From: an uncultured Actinomycetes bacterium
Lineage (GTDB): Bacteria; Actinomycetota; Actinomycetes; Nanopelagicales; Nanopelagicaceae
Assembly (NCBI GenBank): GCA_903953805.1
Contig: CAJBLC010000048.1
Coordinates: 1 to 6,120, forward strand
Direction: 5' to 3'
Length of the DNA stretch: 6,120 bases
Positions 1 to 5,137 of the stretch are shown here, one piece after another. The notes under the pieces were generated by a model. The model was not told the origin of the DNA. It did not search any database and was given only the letters and a program-made list of their open reading frames with translations. How positions within the stretch are numbered: position 1 is the stretch's first letter; every line of letters begins with the position of its first letter. A program made the position numbers and the translations under genes.

Positions 1-2
1 CG

Positions 3-494
3 GACGCTCTCTATATCTCTGGTGTTGCGATCGAACATACGATTGTTCAGGTCCGCACCATGGCCCGCACCTTGTTCGATGCTGCGGTTGCGAAAGATAA
101 TTTCATGTCGGGCAATGGTGAGTTAGCTCAAGCGATTTTGGATTGCAGCAGTGCGATCTTGACGAAGATTGAGTACATCGAGCTCCACAGCAATACCGCC
201 CAAGTCGATAATGTCGCCCATGATTTACGTCTGGTGAGCCGTGTACTTGCTGACCATCTCTTCGCCCAAGCCCGCTCCGTTGACCAAGATCAGTTAGTTC
301 GTGCCGTCTCATTAGTAGGCAATATGGAGCGCATCGCAGATTCATTAGATGAGAGCAGTCCAGCTCTGAAGGATGTGAAGACTCCAGGCGAACCGTTATC
401 AGCACAGGTATTAGAAGTGAACCCACTTCAGCAAGGCAAGCGTTGGCGCAAGCGGATCGTGAAGTTCTTTAAGGCCGTGACTGGAAGAAGTTAA
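3..494 (+). CDS. C-terminal fragment of an unidentified, possibly FUSC/ArAE-like protein (5' truncated)
   Basis: The reading frame is open from the first complete codon at position 3 to TAA at 492-494, so the gene begins before the window. The ATG at 60 is probably internal: the residues before it (DALYISGVAIEHTIVQVRTM) read as normal protein and run on smoothly. The visible 163 residues are mostly alpha-helical with no clear membrane span, and end in a strongly basic, amphipathic tail (KRWRKRIVKFFKAV). The helix pattern, with an EHTIVQVRTMAR-type segment followed by cytosolic helices, recalls the soluble C-terminal part of FUSC / aromatic-acid-exporter-like membrane proteins. That resemblance is from memory and weak; only the coding call is secure. 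The gene lies on the same strand as the toxin-antitoxin module, 56 bp before the antitoxin ATG, and a hairpin with a T-run begins 20 nt after its stop. Confidence 0.6.
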   Translation, partial: DALYISGVAIEHTIVQVRTMARTLFDAAVAKDNFMSGNGELAQAILDCSSAILTKIEYIELHSNTAQVDNVAHDLRLVSRVLADHLFAQARSVDQDQLVRAVSLVGNMERIADSLDESSPALKDVKTPGEPLSAQVLEVNPLQQGKRWRKRIVKFFKAVTGRS

Positions 495-514
495 AAAGGC
501 AGCGAAACAACAGG

Positions 515-542
515 TGTAGCACAAATAGCCAATTGTGCTACA
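515..542. promoter_or_regulatory. Perfect 10-bp inverted repeat, probable toxin-antitoxin operator
   Basis: The arms TGTAGCACAA (515-524) and TTGTGCTACA (533-542) are exact reverse complements separated by 8 nt (ATAGCCAA). The right arm covers the start of the antitoxin's -10 box, and the left arm covers the place where a -35 would lie. Phd/YefM and other type II antitoxins commonly repress their own operon by binding palindromes over the promoter, so this is the natural operator for the downstream pair. The symmetry and position are seen directly; binding is inferred. Confidence 0.65.
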
Positions 543-547
543 TTTTT
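515..547 (+). terminator. Possible intrinsic terminator of the upstream gene, sharing the operator palindrome
   Basis: The 10-bp inverted repeat would fold in RNA into a stem with an 8-nt loop and is followed by five T residues (543-547), the form of a rho-independent terminator. It lies 20 nt after the stop of the gene ending at 494. The stem is only moderately GC-rich (4 of 10 pairs), so it may be weak, and its symmetry could be due solely to protein binding. Confidence 0.35.
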
Positions 548-551
548 CCCA
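536..551 (+). promoter_or_regulatory. Extended -10 promoter of the toxin-antitoxin operon, leaderless geometry
   Basis: TG at 536-537 plus one base is followed by TACATT (539-544), an extended -10 element. Six bases (TTTCCC) then separate it from the antitoxin ATG at 551, so transcription would be expected to begin at or next to the A of the start codon. No Shine-Dalgarno sequence lies before this ATG, which fits leaderless translation, common in actinobacteria and frequent for antitoxin genes. The -35 region is poor (GTAGCA at a 17-bp spacing), which an extended -10 can compensate for. Confidence 0.5.
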
Positions 552-841
552 TGAGCACAGCTAAGCCAATTCGCACAGTTGGAGTTCGAGAACTTCGCCA
601 GGATGCCAGTGCCATTCTGCGCCGCGTTAAATCCGGCGAGGTCATTGAAGTCACCGAGCACGGAAAGCCAGTAGCTCAGATCCAGCCAATCACCGAATCT
701 ACCTTCGAAGCGTGGATCAATTCAAAATTGATTAGCCCAGCGAAGGCCCCTGGGACGCTCTCGTCCATAAGGCCGGTGAAGGCTTCAAATGAACCGTCCT
801 CAAAGGAACTTCTCGATTACTCGAGCGCCGACAAAATATGA
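551..841 (+). CDS. Phd/YefM-family antitoxin of a type II toxin-antitoxin module
   Basis: This is a 96-residue antitoxin that would bind and neutralise the PIN-domain toxin encoded immediately downstream and repress the shared promoter. The N-terminal half has the Phd/YefM signature: TVGVRELRQDASAILRRVKS (residues 9-28) and the strand pair around EVIEVTEHGKPVAQIQPI (30-47), the fold that dimerises and binds DNA. The C-terminal half (about 50-96, with FEAWINSKLISPAK and SSKELLDY) matches the flexible toxin-embracing tail of actinobacterial prevent-host-death proteins. The ATG at 551 is chosen over an in-frame TTG at 533 because the family begins close to this Met, because the promoter geometry places the transcript start there, and because the TTG lies inside the operator. 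Its TGA stop overlaps the toxin ATG (ATGA, 838-841), implying translational coupling. Confidence 0.9.
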   Translation: MSTAKPIRTVGVRELRQDASAILRRVKSGEVIEVTEHGKPVAQIQPITESTFEAWINSKLISPAKAPGTLSSIRPVKASNEPSSKELLDYSSADKI

Positions 842-1236
842 GTCTTTCTTATCTCGATACATCGGCAATCGTGAAACTCTTCAAGGCCGAACCGGAGACG
901 GCTGCACTCAAAAAGTATTTAGGTGCCGGTCTCATCACATCGTCAATATCTCGGATTGAAGTAAAGCGAGTGATTGATCGGAATCCGGCAATCTATTCCA
1001 AGGCCGCACTCGCAGTTCTTGATAATTTTCAGTTCATAACCGCTGATTCATCCATCTTTGCTATCGCTGAGAGCTTAAGTGGGTTGCCTTTCCTGCGTTC
1101 ACTCGATGCTATTCATCTTGCATCTGCAATCTATGCCAAGCCAATCATTGCGGAGTTCATTACCTACGATGATCAACTTGCAGCAGCTGCCATGTCACTT
1201 GGATTTAATGTAACTGCACCTGGAGTTACTCAGTGA
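838..1236 (+). CDS. vapC: PIN-domain ribonuclease toxin, VapC family
   Basis: This 132-residue protein has the normal length for a VapC toxin. It is predicted to be a Mg2+-dependent endoribonuclease that cleaves structured RNA such as tRNA or rRNA when released from its antitoxin; the RNA target cannot be read from sequence. The PIN-domain acidic residues are present: Asp7 in YLDTSAIVKL, Glu41 in SSISRIEVKR, Asp90 in LRSLDAIHLASA, and Asp111/Asp112 in FITYDDQLAAAA. The set looks intact, so the toxin is probably active. It begins inside the antitoxin stop codon (4-nt overlap), so its translation should depend on that of the antitoxin, and both share the operator/promoter at 515-551. The symbol vapC is used in the family sense; the partner is Phd/YefM-like rather than an AbrB-type VapB. 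Confidence 0.92.
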   Translation: MSLSYLDTSAIVKLFKAEPETAALKKYLGAGLITSSISRIEVKRVIDRNPAIYSKAALAVLDNFQFITADSSIFAIAESLSGLPFLRSLDAIHLASAIYAKPIIAEFITYDDQLAAAAMSLGFNVTAPGVTQ

Positions 1237-1425
1237 AGCCAAAAGGCCACTTCTGAGCGGGGACTACCCGTCGAGAAAATTTCTTTTATGGGATGAGAGT
1301 TACGACGGCTCTGCGGTTTTGCGCCAAGCCTTCGCTCGTGAGGCGAGTGAGAGTTTTGGGATGAGAAAACGGGGTAAGTAGGCTCGGGTCTACCAAAATG
1401 AGCCGAAGTAGGGAACCATTTGGGA
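1237..1425. other. Intergenic stretch with minor repeats only
   Basis: No convincing gene is present in these 189 bp. A weak bulged hairpin (AGTG-aa-GCC-AAAA-GGC-CACT, 1232-1251) overlaps the toxin stop but has no T-run. The 9-mer GGGATGAGA occurs twice, at 1290-1298 and 1358-1366. Two short inverted repeats are visible: CTCG/CGAG (1335-1338, 1344-1347) and GGCTC/GAGCC (1381-1385, 1400-1404). The hydrolase promoter should lie here, but I see no strong box; CAAAAT at 1394-1399 is the best weak -10 candidate and lacks a -35. Confidence 0.4.
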
Positions 1426-2292
1426 ATGAAGACGCACCTGCTCGATTTACCCGGCGGCCAAATCCTTGAGGTTGTCACTGAAGGAAACCCGCAAAGCCAG
1501 GCACTCGTCCTGCACCATGGCGCCTTTGGCTCTTGTGAAAATATGGCGCCGATTTTTGAAGCGGCCCACTCGAAGGGGTATTTCGTGATCGGCATTACCC
1601 GCCCAGGCTATGCAGCGAGCACACGTCGCGTAGGTCGACGAGCAGGAGATTACGTTCGTGAAACGAATGCAGCAATAGATCACTTCGGGATTAAAGAGTT
1701 TGTCTCATTGGGATGGTCGAGTGGATCTCCTGCTGCCATATCTGACTTGCAGGACTCGCGCTGTAAAGGAGCGGTAACGATCTCTGGTGATGCACCCCGG
1801 GTTAGTGATGACTGGGAGTCTTATGTTTCAAAGTATCCGCCAGCGAATCCAAATACGAATCCATCGCCAGAGAGTGATGATTTTGCTGGGTTTGATGCCT
1901 TCCGGAATTGCAAGGCAGATGAATTGGTTGGGCTCTTTGGTCCTTCGCTCTCACGAAAAGATGTCGAGATCTGTATGACCAGCGCGAGTGAAGATTTGGC
2001 GAGTGCTATGCGCCATGGAATGGCACCTGGTGATTTCGGAGCGCTTGATGATTTAGAGAGTGATGCCGCTTCATGGAATATCGAGCTCGAAAAGATCACC
2101 AAACCTGTTGCAGTTTTCCAAGGTGATGAGGATCGGATGTGCACCCCTGCTCACGGACATTTCCTCTCGGAGAAGATTCCAACTGCGCAATTATTCTTAG
2201 AGCAGGGTGAAGGTCATATCTCGTTGTTGTACAACAGGGCTTCAGAGATGGTGGGTCAGGCAATCAAGCTTTTACGAGGTAGCCATACATAG
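1426..2292 (+). CDS. Alpha/beta-fold hydrolase, substrate unknown
   Basis: This 288-residue protein is a serine hydrolase of the alpha/beta fold, probably cytosolic since no signal peptide is seen. The catalytic triad is complete: nucleophile Ser98 in the elbow GWSSG (96-100), acid Asp236 in QGDEDRM (232-238), and base His264 in GEGHISL (261-267). The oxyanion-hole region is LHHGAFGS (29-36). The part between the elbow and the acid (about 122-222) is the variable cap; it has a Pro/Asn-rich linker around 138-148 and many acidic residues. Substrates in this family range from esters and lactones to epoxides and haloalkanes, and no motif here decides. The start is uncertain: ATG 1426 has AGGGA 11 nt upstream, while the in-frame TTG at 1420 has it 5 nt upstream; I prefer ATG, which removes only two residues. 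The 3' end overlaps the opposing gene by 29 bp. Confidence 0.88.
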   Translation: MKTHLLDLPGGQILEVVTEGNPQSQALVLHHGAFGSCENMAPIFEAAHSKGYFVIGITRPGYAASTRRVGRRAGDYVRETNAAIDHFGIKEFVSLGWSSGSPAAISDLQDSRCKGAVTISGDAPRVSDDWESYVSKYPPANPNTNPSPESDDFAGFDAFRNCKADELVGLFGPSLSRKDVEICMTSASEDLASAMRHGMAPGDFGALDDLESDAASWNIELEKITKPVAVFQGDEDRMCTPAHGHFLSEKIPTAQLFLEQGEGHISLLYNRASEMVGQAIKLLRGSHT

Positions 2293-2893
2293 TTTTGAGC
2301 TTCTGGCCCTCAAATTCATAGACCCAAATATTCTCTTCGGTTCGTCCATCGTCGAAGCCTGAAAAAGTTTCGGAGTGGGTAACGAGATTGCCAACTTCGA
2401 TGCAGCGAGAAGTTACATTTTTAACATTTGGATTATTACGCCAAAATTCTAAAATACCCTCTAAGAAGGCATCTATCCCCTCAAGTACCTTGCTTCCATC
2501 GGGGTTAAACCATGAAAAATTCTCGGTTAGCAGTTCACGACAGCCTTCAATATTGCGGTCCCTAAAGTGTTGGCTAAATTCGTGGATCACGGATCCAAGG
2601 CTCTCTTCTGCTTTCGAGATGAGCCATTGCTCTCGCAAAGGTCCTGCAAGAATTGGGGCAAGGGCCTCTGGCATTCCAGTTTCCACCCGCCACTTCATGT
2701 AACTCTCTTGTGAGGATTTATGATCCCACTCTTCGAACAAGACGACATCATCGGGATTCTCTTCACTCACGTATGTCTCGACCGATAAGCATCCCTTAAA
2801 CGCCCGAGTGTCTTTGAGAGCTACTTCAAAGGTCTTCAGTAATTCCTTACCCATGCCTGGCTTACAAGGAAAAGTTAAGATCAAAGTATCCAT
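2264..2893 (-). CDS. ABM-like monooxygenase domain fused to an NTF2/SnoaL-like domain
   Basis: This 209-residue protein appears to hold two alpha+beta barrel-type domains. Residues 1-92 look like an antibiotic-biosynthesis-monooxygenase (ABM) ferredoxin-like domain: TLILTFPCKPGMGKELLKTF, then GCLSVETYVSEENPDDVVLFEEW (split here around residue 46), an acidic and aromatic run ending at Trp56, and a following helix with SQESYMKW. Residues about 97-209 look like an NTF2/SnoaL-like domain: the opening helix SVIHEFSQHFRDRNIEGCRELL, FSWFNPDGSKVLEGIDAFLEG, and final strands through TEENIWVYEFEGQKLKTM. Both fold types bind small hydrophobic molecules or act as cofactor-free oxygenases, isomerases or cyclases, but no catalytic residue is certain. 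The ATG at 2893 has no Shine-Dalgarno and lies 6 nt after a good -10, suggesting leaderless expression. The gene converges on the hydrolase, so they are not one operon. Confidence 0.82.
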   Translation of the reverse strand: MDTLILTFPCKPGMGKELLKTFEVALKDTRAFKGCLSVETYVSEENPDDVVLFEEWDHKSSQESYMKWRVETGMPEALAPILAGPLREQWLISKAEESLGSVIHEFSQHFRDRNIEGCRELLTENFSWFNPDGSKVLEGIDAFLEGILEFWRNNPNVKNVTSRCIEVGNLVTHSETFSGFDDGRTEENIWVYEFEGQKLKTMYGYLVKA

Positions 2894-2899
2894 AGGAGC

Positions 2900-2928
2900 A
2901 TTAAATACTCTCAGGCATATGTTGGGAA
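2900..2928 (-). promoter_or_regulatory. Promoter of the ABM-NTF2 gene, leaderless geometry
   Basis: On the minus strand, TTCCCA (2923-2928; four of six matches to TTGACA) and TTTAAT (2900-2905; five of six matches to TATAAT) are separated by 17 bp. Six bases (GCTCCT) separate the -10 from the ATG at 2893, so the transcript would begin at about the start codon. The -10-to-ATG distance is the same as in the antitoxin promoter. Confidence 0.5.
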
Positions 2929-2965
2929 TAGAGATGAGATGTGAATAAGCCAGCCCTGTGGGCAG

Positions 2966-2974
2966 TGTTAATAT
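2966..2974 (+). promoter_or_regulatory. Weak extended -10 candidate on the plus strand
   Basis: TG at 2966-2967, one base, then TAATAT (2969-2974; four of six matches to TATAAT) form an extended -10 pattern facing the rightward terminator at 2997-3042. A start near 2981 would give a transcript of only about 55-60 nt consisting mainly of the terminator hairpin. No clear -35 is seen. It is listed only because something must be transcribed rightward if that terminator is used. Confidence 0.2.
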
Positions 2975-2996
2975 TCATTACCGTTCGTCATATGGT

Positions 2997-3042
2997 GAAA
3001 GCCCCCTGGATTGATTCCAAGGGGCTTTCTTTTATTTCTTTA
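2997..3042 (+). terminator. Strong intrinsic terminator, rightward orientation
   Basis: The arms GAAAGCCCC (2997-3005) and GGGGCTTTC (3021-3029) pair over 9 bp. A single C/A mismatch follows, then TGGA/TCCA (3007-3010, 3016-3019) closed by a 5-nt loop. The T-rich tract TCTTTTATTTCTTTA follows on the plus strand. Read leftward the hairpin has no T-run (ACCATATG), although it also lies 13 nt after the 3' end of the minus-strand tRNA, and hairpins without U-tails may still stop transcription in actinobacteria. It may therefore serve the tRNA, an unknown rightward RNA, or both. Confidence 0.75.
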
Positions 3043-3118
3043 TGGTGGGCCCAGACGGGCTCGAACCGTCGACCCACGGATTAAAAGTCCGTTGCTCTAC
3101 CGACTGAGCTATAGGCCC
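3043..3118 (-). tRNA. tRNA-Lys (anticodon UUU)
   Basis: Read on the minus strand, the gene folds as a complete 76-nt cloverleaf. The acceptor arms are GGGCCTA and TGGGCCC with one G-U pair. The D stem is GCTC/GAGC with loop AGTCGGTA. The anticodon stem is ACGGA/TCCGT with loop CTTTTAA, giving anticodon TTT (Lys). The variable loop is GGGTC, and the T arm is GACGG/CCGTC with loop TTCGAGC. The discriminator is A and the CCA end is encoded (3043-3045). It lies 72 nt after the stop of the ABC exporter gene on the same strand, so it could be processed from readthrough. A weak promoter of its own is also possible: TTGGGT at 3177-3182 and TACACT at 3155-3160 on the minus strand, spaced 16 bp. Confidence 0.97.
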
Positions 3119-3190
3119 CACGCTCTACGCTCAAATAATGAGGCAAGCAGGTGAAGTGTAACGGGTATTGGGATTGACCCAAATTGAAGG

Positions 3191-5137
3191 TTATTCCGCG
3201 ATGCTGGCGGAGAACTGGCTGGCGTAGAGGTCGTAATAGAAGCCCTTTGCCGCCATTAAATCGTGATGGGACCCCTGCTCAATAAGGGCGCCTTTATCCA
3301 TAACCAAGATGACATCGGCATCGCGAATAGTGGAGAGGCGATGTGCAATAACAAAGCTTGTGCGTCCTGTGCGTAGTTTCGCCATCGCCTGTTGAACCAA
3401 AACTTCAGTACGAGTATCAACGGATGAGGTCGCTTCATCGAGAATCAAGATTGCTGGGTCTGCAATAAATGCGCGAGCAATTGTCAATAGTTGTCGTTCG
3501 CCGTTTGAGACTGTTGAGTTGTCATCGGTCAATAGCGAATCGAAGCCCTTGGGAAGTGCGCGAATAAAGTGATCAATATTTGCAGCCGACGCTGCCTCTG
3601 CGATCTGTTCATCTGTGACATTTGTTGAACCGAAGGCGATGTTCTCGCGCATCGAACCACTAAAGAGCCAGGTCTCTTGCAAGACCATACCGAATTGGCG
3701 GCGTAAATCATCGCGAGTCATCTTCTTTGTATCGATGCCATCGAGCGTGATAGTTCCACCATCGATTTCATAGAATCGCATGATTAAGTTAACGAGTGTT
3801 GTTTTACCGGCACCTGTTGGGCCAACAATCGCAACGGTCTGTCCTGGCTTTACAGTGAGGTTAAAGTTTTCGATCAATGGTTGATCATTCACATAACGGA
3901 ATGAGACATCTTTGAAGATGACCTCACCCTTCGCACGACCCATCGGAATCGAATCCTTGAGATCTAGTTCTTCTTCAGTCGCATCGAGAAGTTCGAAGAG
4001 ACGTTCTGCTGATGCCACACCGGATTGCACGGTATTCATGAGGCCAGCAATTTGAGCCAACGGCATTCCGAATTGGCGTGAGTAAGAGATAAATGCTTGG
4101 ACATCGCCAAGGCTCATTGCACCGGTTGCCACTCGATAGCCGCCAAGTACCGCGATGGCAACGTAAATAAGGTTCGAGACTAATTGTGTAACTGGCTGGA
4201 TGATGCCGGAAATAAATTGGGCTTTGAAACTTGATTCGTAGAGCTTTGAATTGAGGTTCTTGAAATCCTTGATCGCTTGTTGGCGACGACCGAAGACCTT
4301 CACGAGTGCATGACCAGTATGCATCTCTTCAACGTGGCCGTTGAGTTTTCCGGTCCAATCCCATTGAGCAACGAATTCAACCTTGGATCGCTTGGCGATC
4401 TTCACTGATGCAAACATCGAGAGTGGGATAGCGATCAAGCTGACGAGCGCGAGTTCTGGGCTGATCCAGACCATCATGATTAGTACAGAGAGAACCGTGA
4501 GTACTGAGTTGAGAATTTGAGAGAGGCCTTGTTGAAGTGAGGTCGAGATGTTGTCGATATCGTTTGTGACGCGACTAAGGAGATCACCACGAGATTGCGT
4601 ATCAAAATATTTGAGTGGCAAACGGCCGATCTTCTCTTCAGCTAATCGACGAAGTCGGTAGACGGTGCGCTGCGTAACGCCAGCCATCAAATATGCCTGG
4701 ATCCACATGAAGAGTGATGAGATCACATAGAGCGCGATTGCAAGATAGAGGAAGTGTGAGATCGTCGTGAAGTTCATTCCATGGCCAGGGACAACAGAAC
4801 TCCGCGCCAACATATCGGCTTGGGTCTTCTCTCCCTTCATGCGAAGGCCAGCAACGATCTGATCTTTTGTCAGACCAGCAGGAAGTTTCTTGCCGATAAA
4901 GCCATTGAAGATCTCATTGGTTGCACGACCCAAAATCTTTGGACCGAATGCACCGATCGTGACAGATGAGGTAATGAGCGCAAAGACGGTGATGAGGATA
5001 TGGCGCTCAGGTTTTAACTCATTGAGTAAACGACTAAGCGAACCCTTGAAGTTCTTTGATTTTGCTGGTGGCGCACCCAACATTCCGGCTATTGGGCCAC
5101 CACGCATCGCTCCGCCACCAGGGCGTTGCATGCTCAT
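3191..5137 (-). CDS. ABC exporter half-transporter, canonical-site subunit of a predicted heterodimer
   Basis: This 648-residue protein fuses an exporter-type transmembrane domain (about 45-375) to a nucleotide-binding domain (about 400-640), the lipid/multidrug exporter layout. A Gly/Pro-rich cytosolic leader (1-25) precedes TM1 (about 46-65). Residues about 70-123 form a long polar insertion before TM2 (about 127-150), a feature I associate with actinobacterial members. ATPase motifs are Walker A GPTGAGKTT (439-447), Q-loop Gln487, Walker B ILILD (563-567) with catalytic Glu568, and switch His599. The signature is degraded to SNGER (544-548) instead of SGGQ. This complements the upstream subunit, which has SGGQ but lacks the Glu and His. 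The adjacent pair recalls the mycobacterial Rv1273c/Rv1272c type. The ATG at 5137 overlaps the partner's TGA (ATGA) and has AAGAGG 7 nt upstream. Substrate unknown; drug or lipid export is likely. Confidence 0.93.
   Translation of the reverse strand: MSMQRPGGGAMRGGPIAGMLGAPPAKSKNFKGSLSRLLNELKPERHILITVFALITSSVTIGAFGPKILGRATNEIFNGFIGKKLPAGLTKDQIVAGLRMKGEKTQADMLARSSVVPGHGMNFTTISHFLYLAIALYVISSLFMWIQAYLMAGVTQRTVYRLRRLAEEKIGRLPLKYFDTQSRGDLLSRVTNDIDNISTSLQQGLSQILNSVLTVLSVLIMMVWISPELALVSLIAIPLSMFASVKIAKRSKVEFVAQWDWTGKLNGHVEEMHTGHALVKVFGRRQQAIKDFKNLNSKLYESSFKAQFISGIIQPVTQLVSNLIYVAIAVLGGYRVATGAMSLGDVQAFISYSRQFGMPLAQIAGLMNTVQSGVASAERLFELLDATEEELDLKDSIPMGRAKGEVIFKDVSFRYVNDQPLIENFNLTVKPGQTVAIVGPTGAGKTTLVNLIMRFYEIDGGTITLDGIDTKKMTRDDLRRQFGMVLQETWLFSGSMRENIAFGSTNVTDEQIAEAASAANIDHFIRALPKGFDSLLTDDNSTVSNGERQLLTIARAFIADPAILILDEATSSVDTRTEVLVQQAMAKLRTGRTSFVIAHRLSTIRDADVILVMDKGALIEQGSHHDLMAAKGFYYDLYASQFSASIAE

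Noticed and set aside
60..62. ATG at 60 as a true gene start
   Set aside because: The frame is open upstream to the window edge with protein-like sequence, and no ribosome-binding site precedes the ATG.
533..550. TTG at 533 as the antitoxin start
   Set aside because: It lies inside the inverted repeat and upstream of the predicted transcript start; the added residues CYIFP do not fit the family N-terminus, whereas ATG 551 does.
1290..1366. Twofold GGGATGAGA repeat as part of an array or CRISPR
   Set aside because: There are only two 9-bp copies with unrelated surroundings; no regular spacing, palindromic repeat unit or cas gene is present.
1230..1595. Minus-strand ORF of 121 codons across the intergenic region and hydrolase start
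   Set aside because: It overlaps the hydrolase, which has a complete catalytic triad, and its translation is rich in Trp, Ser and Pro with no recognisable domain, typical of an antisense shadow.
2992..3084. Small plus-strand ORF from ATG 2992 through the terminator hairpin into the tRNA region
   Set aside because: It has no ribosome-binding site, its codons are formed by the terminator stem, T-run and antisense tRNA sequence, and the peptide has no protein-like pattern.
3168..3182. Inverted repeat TTGGG/CCCAA after the second ABC gene as a terminator
   Set aside because: The stem is only 5 bp and has no T-run on the minus strand; it may rather overlap a weak tRNA promoter, so no terminator is called.
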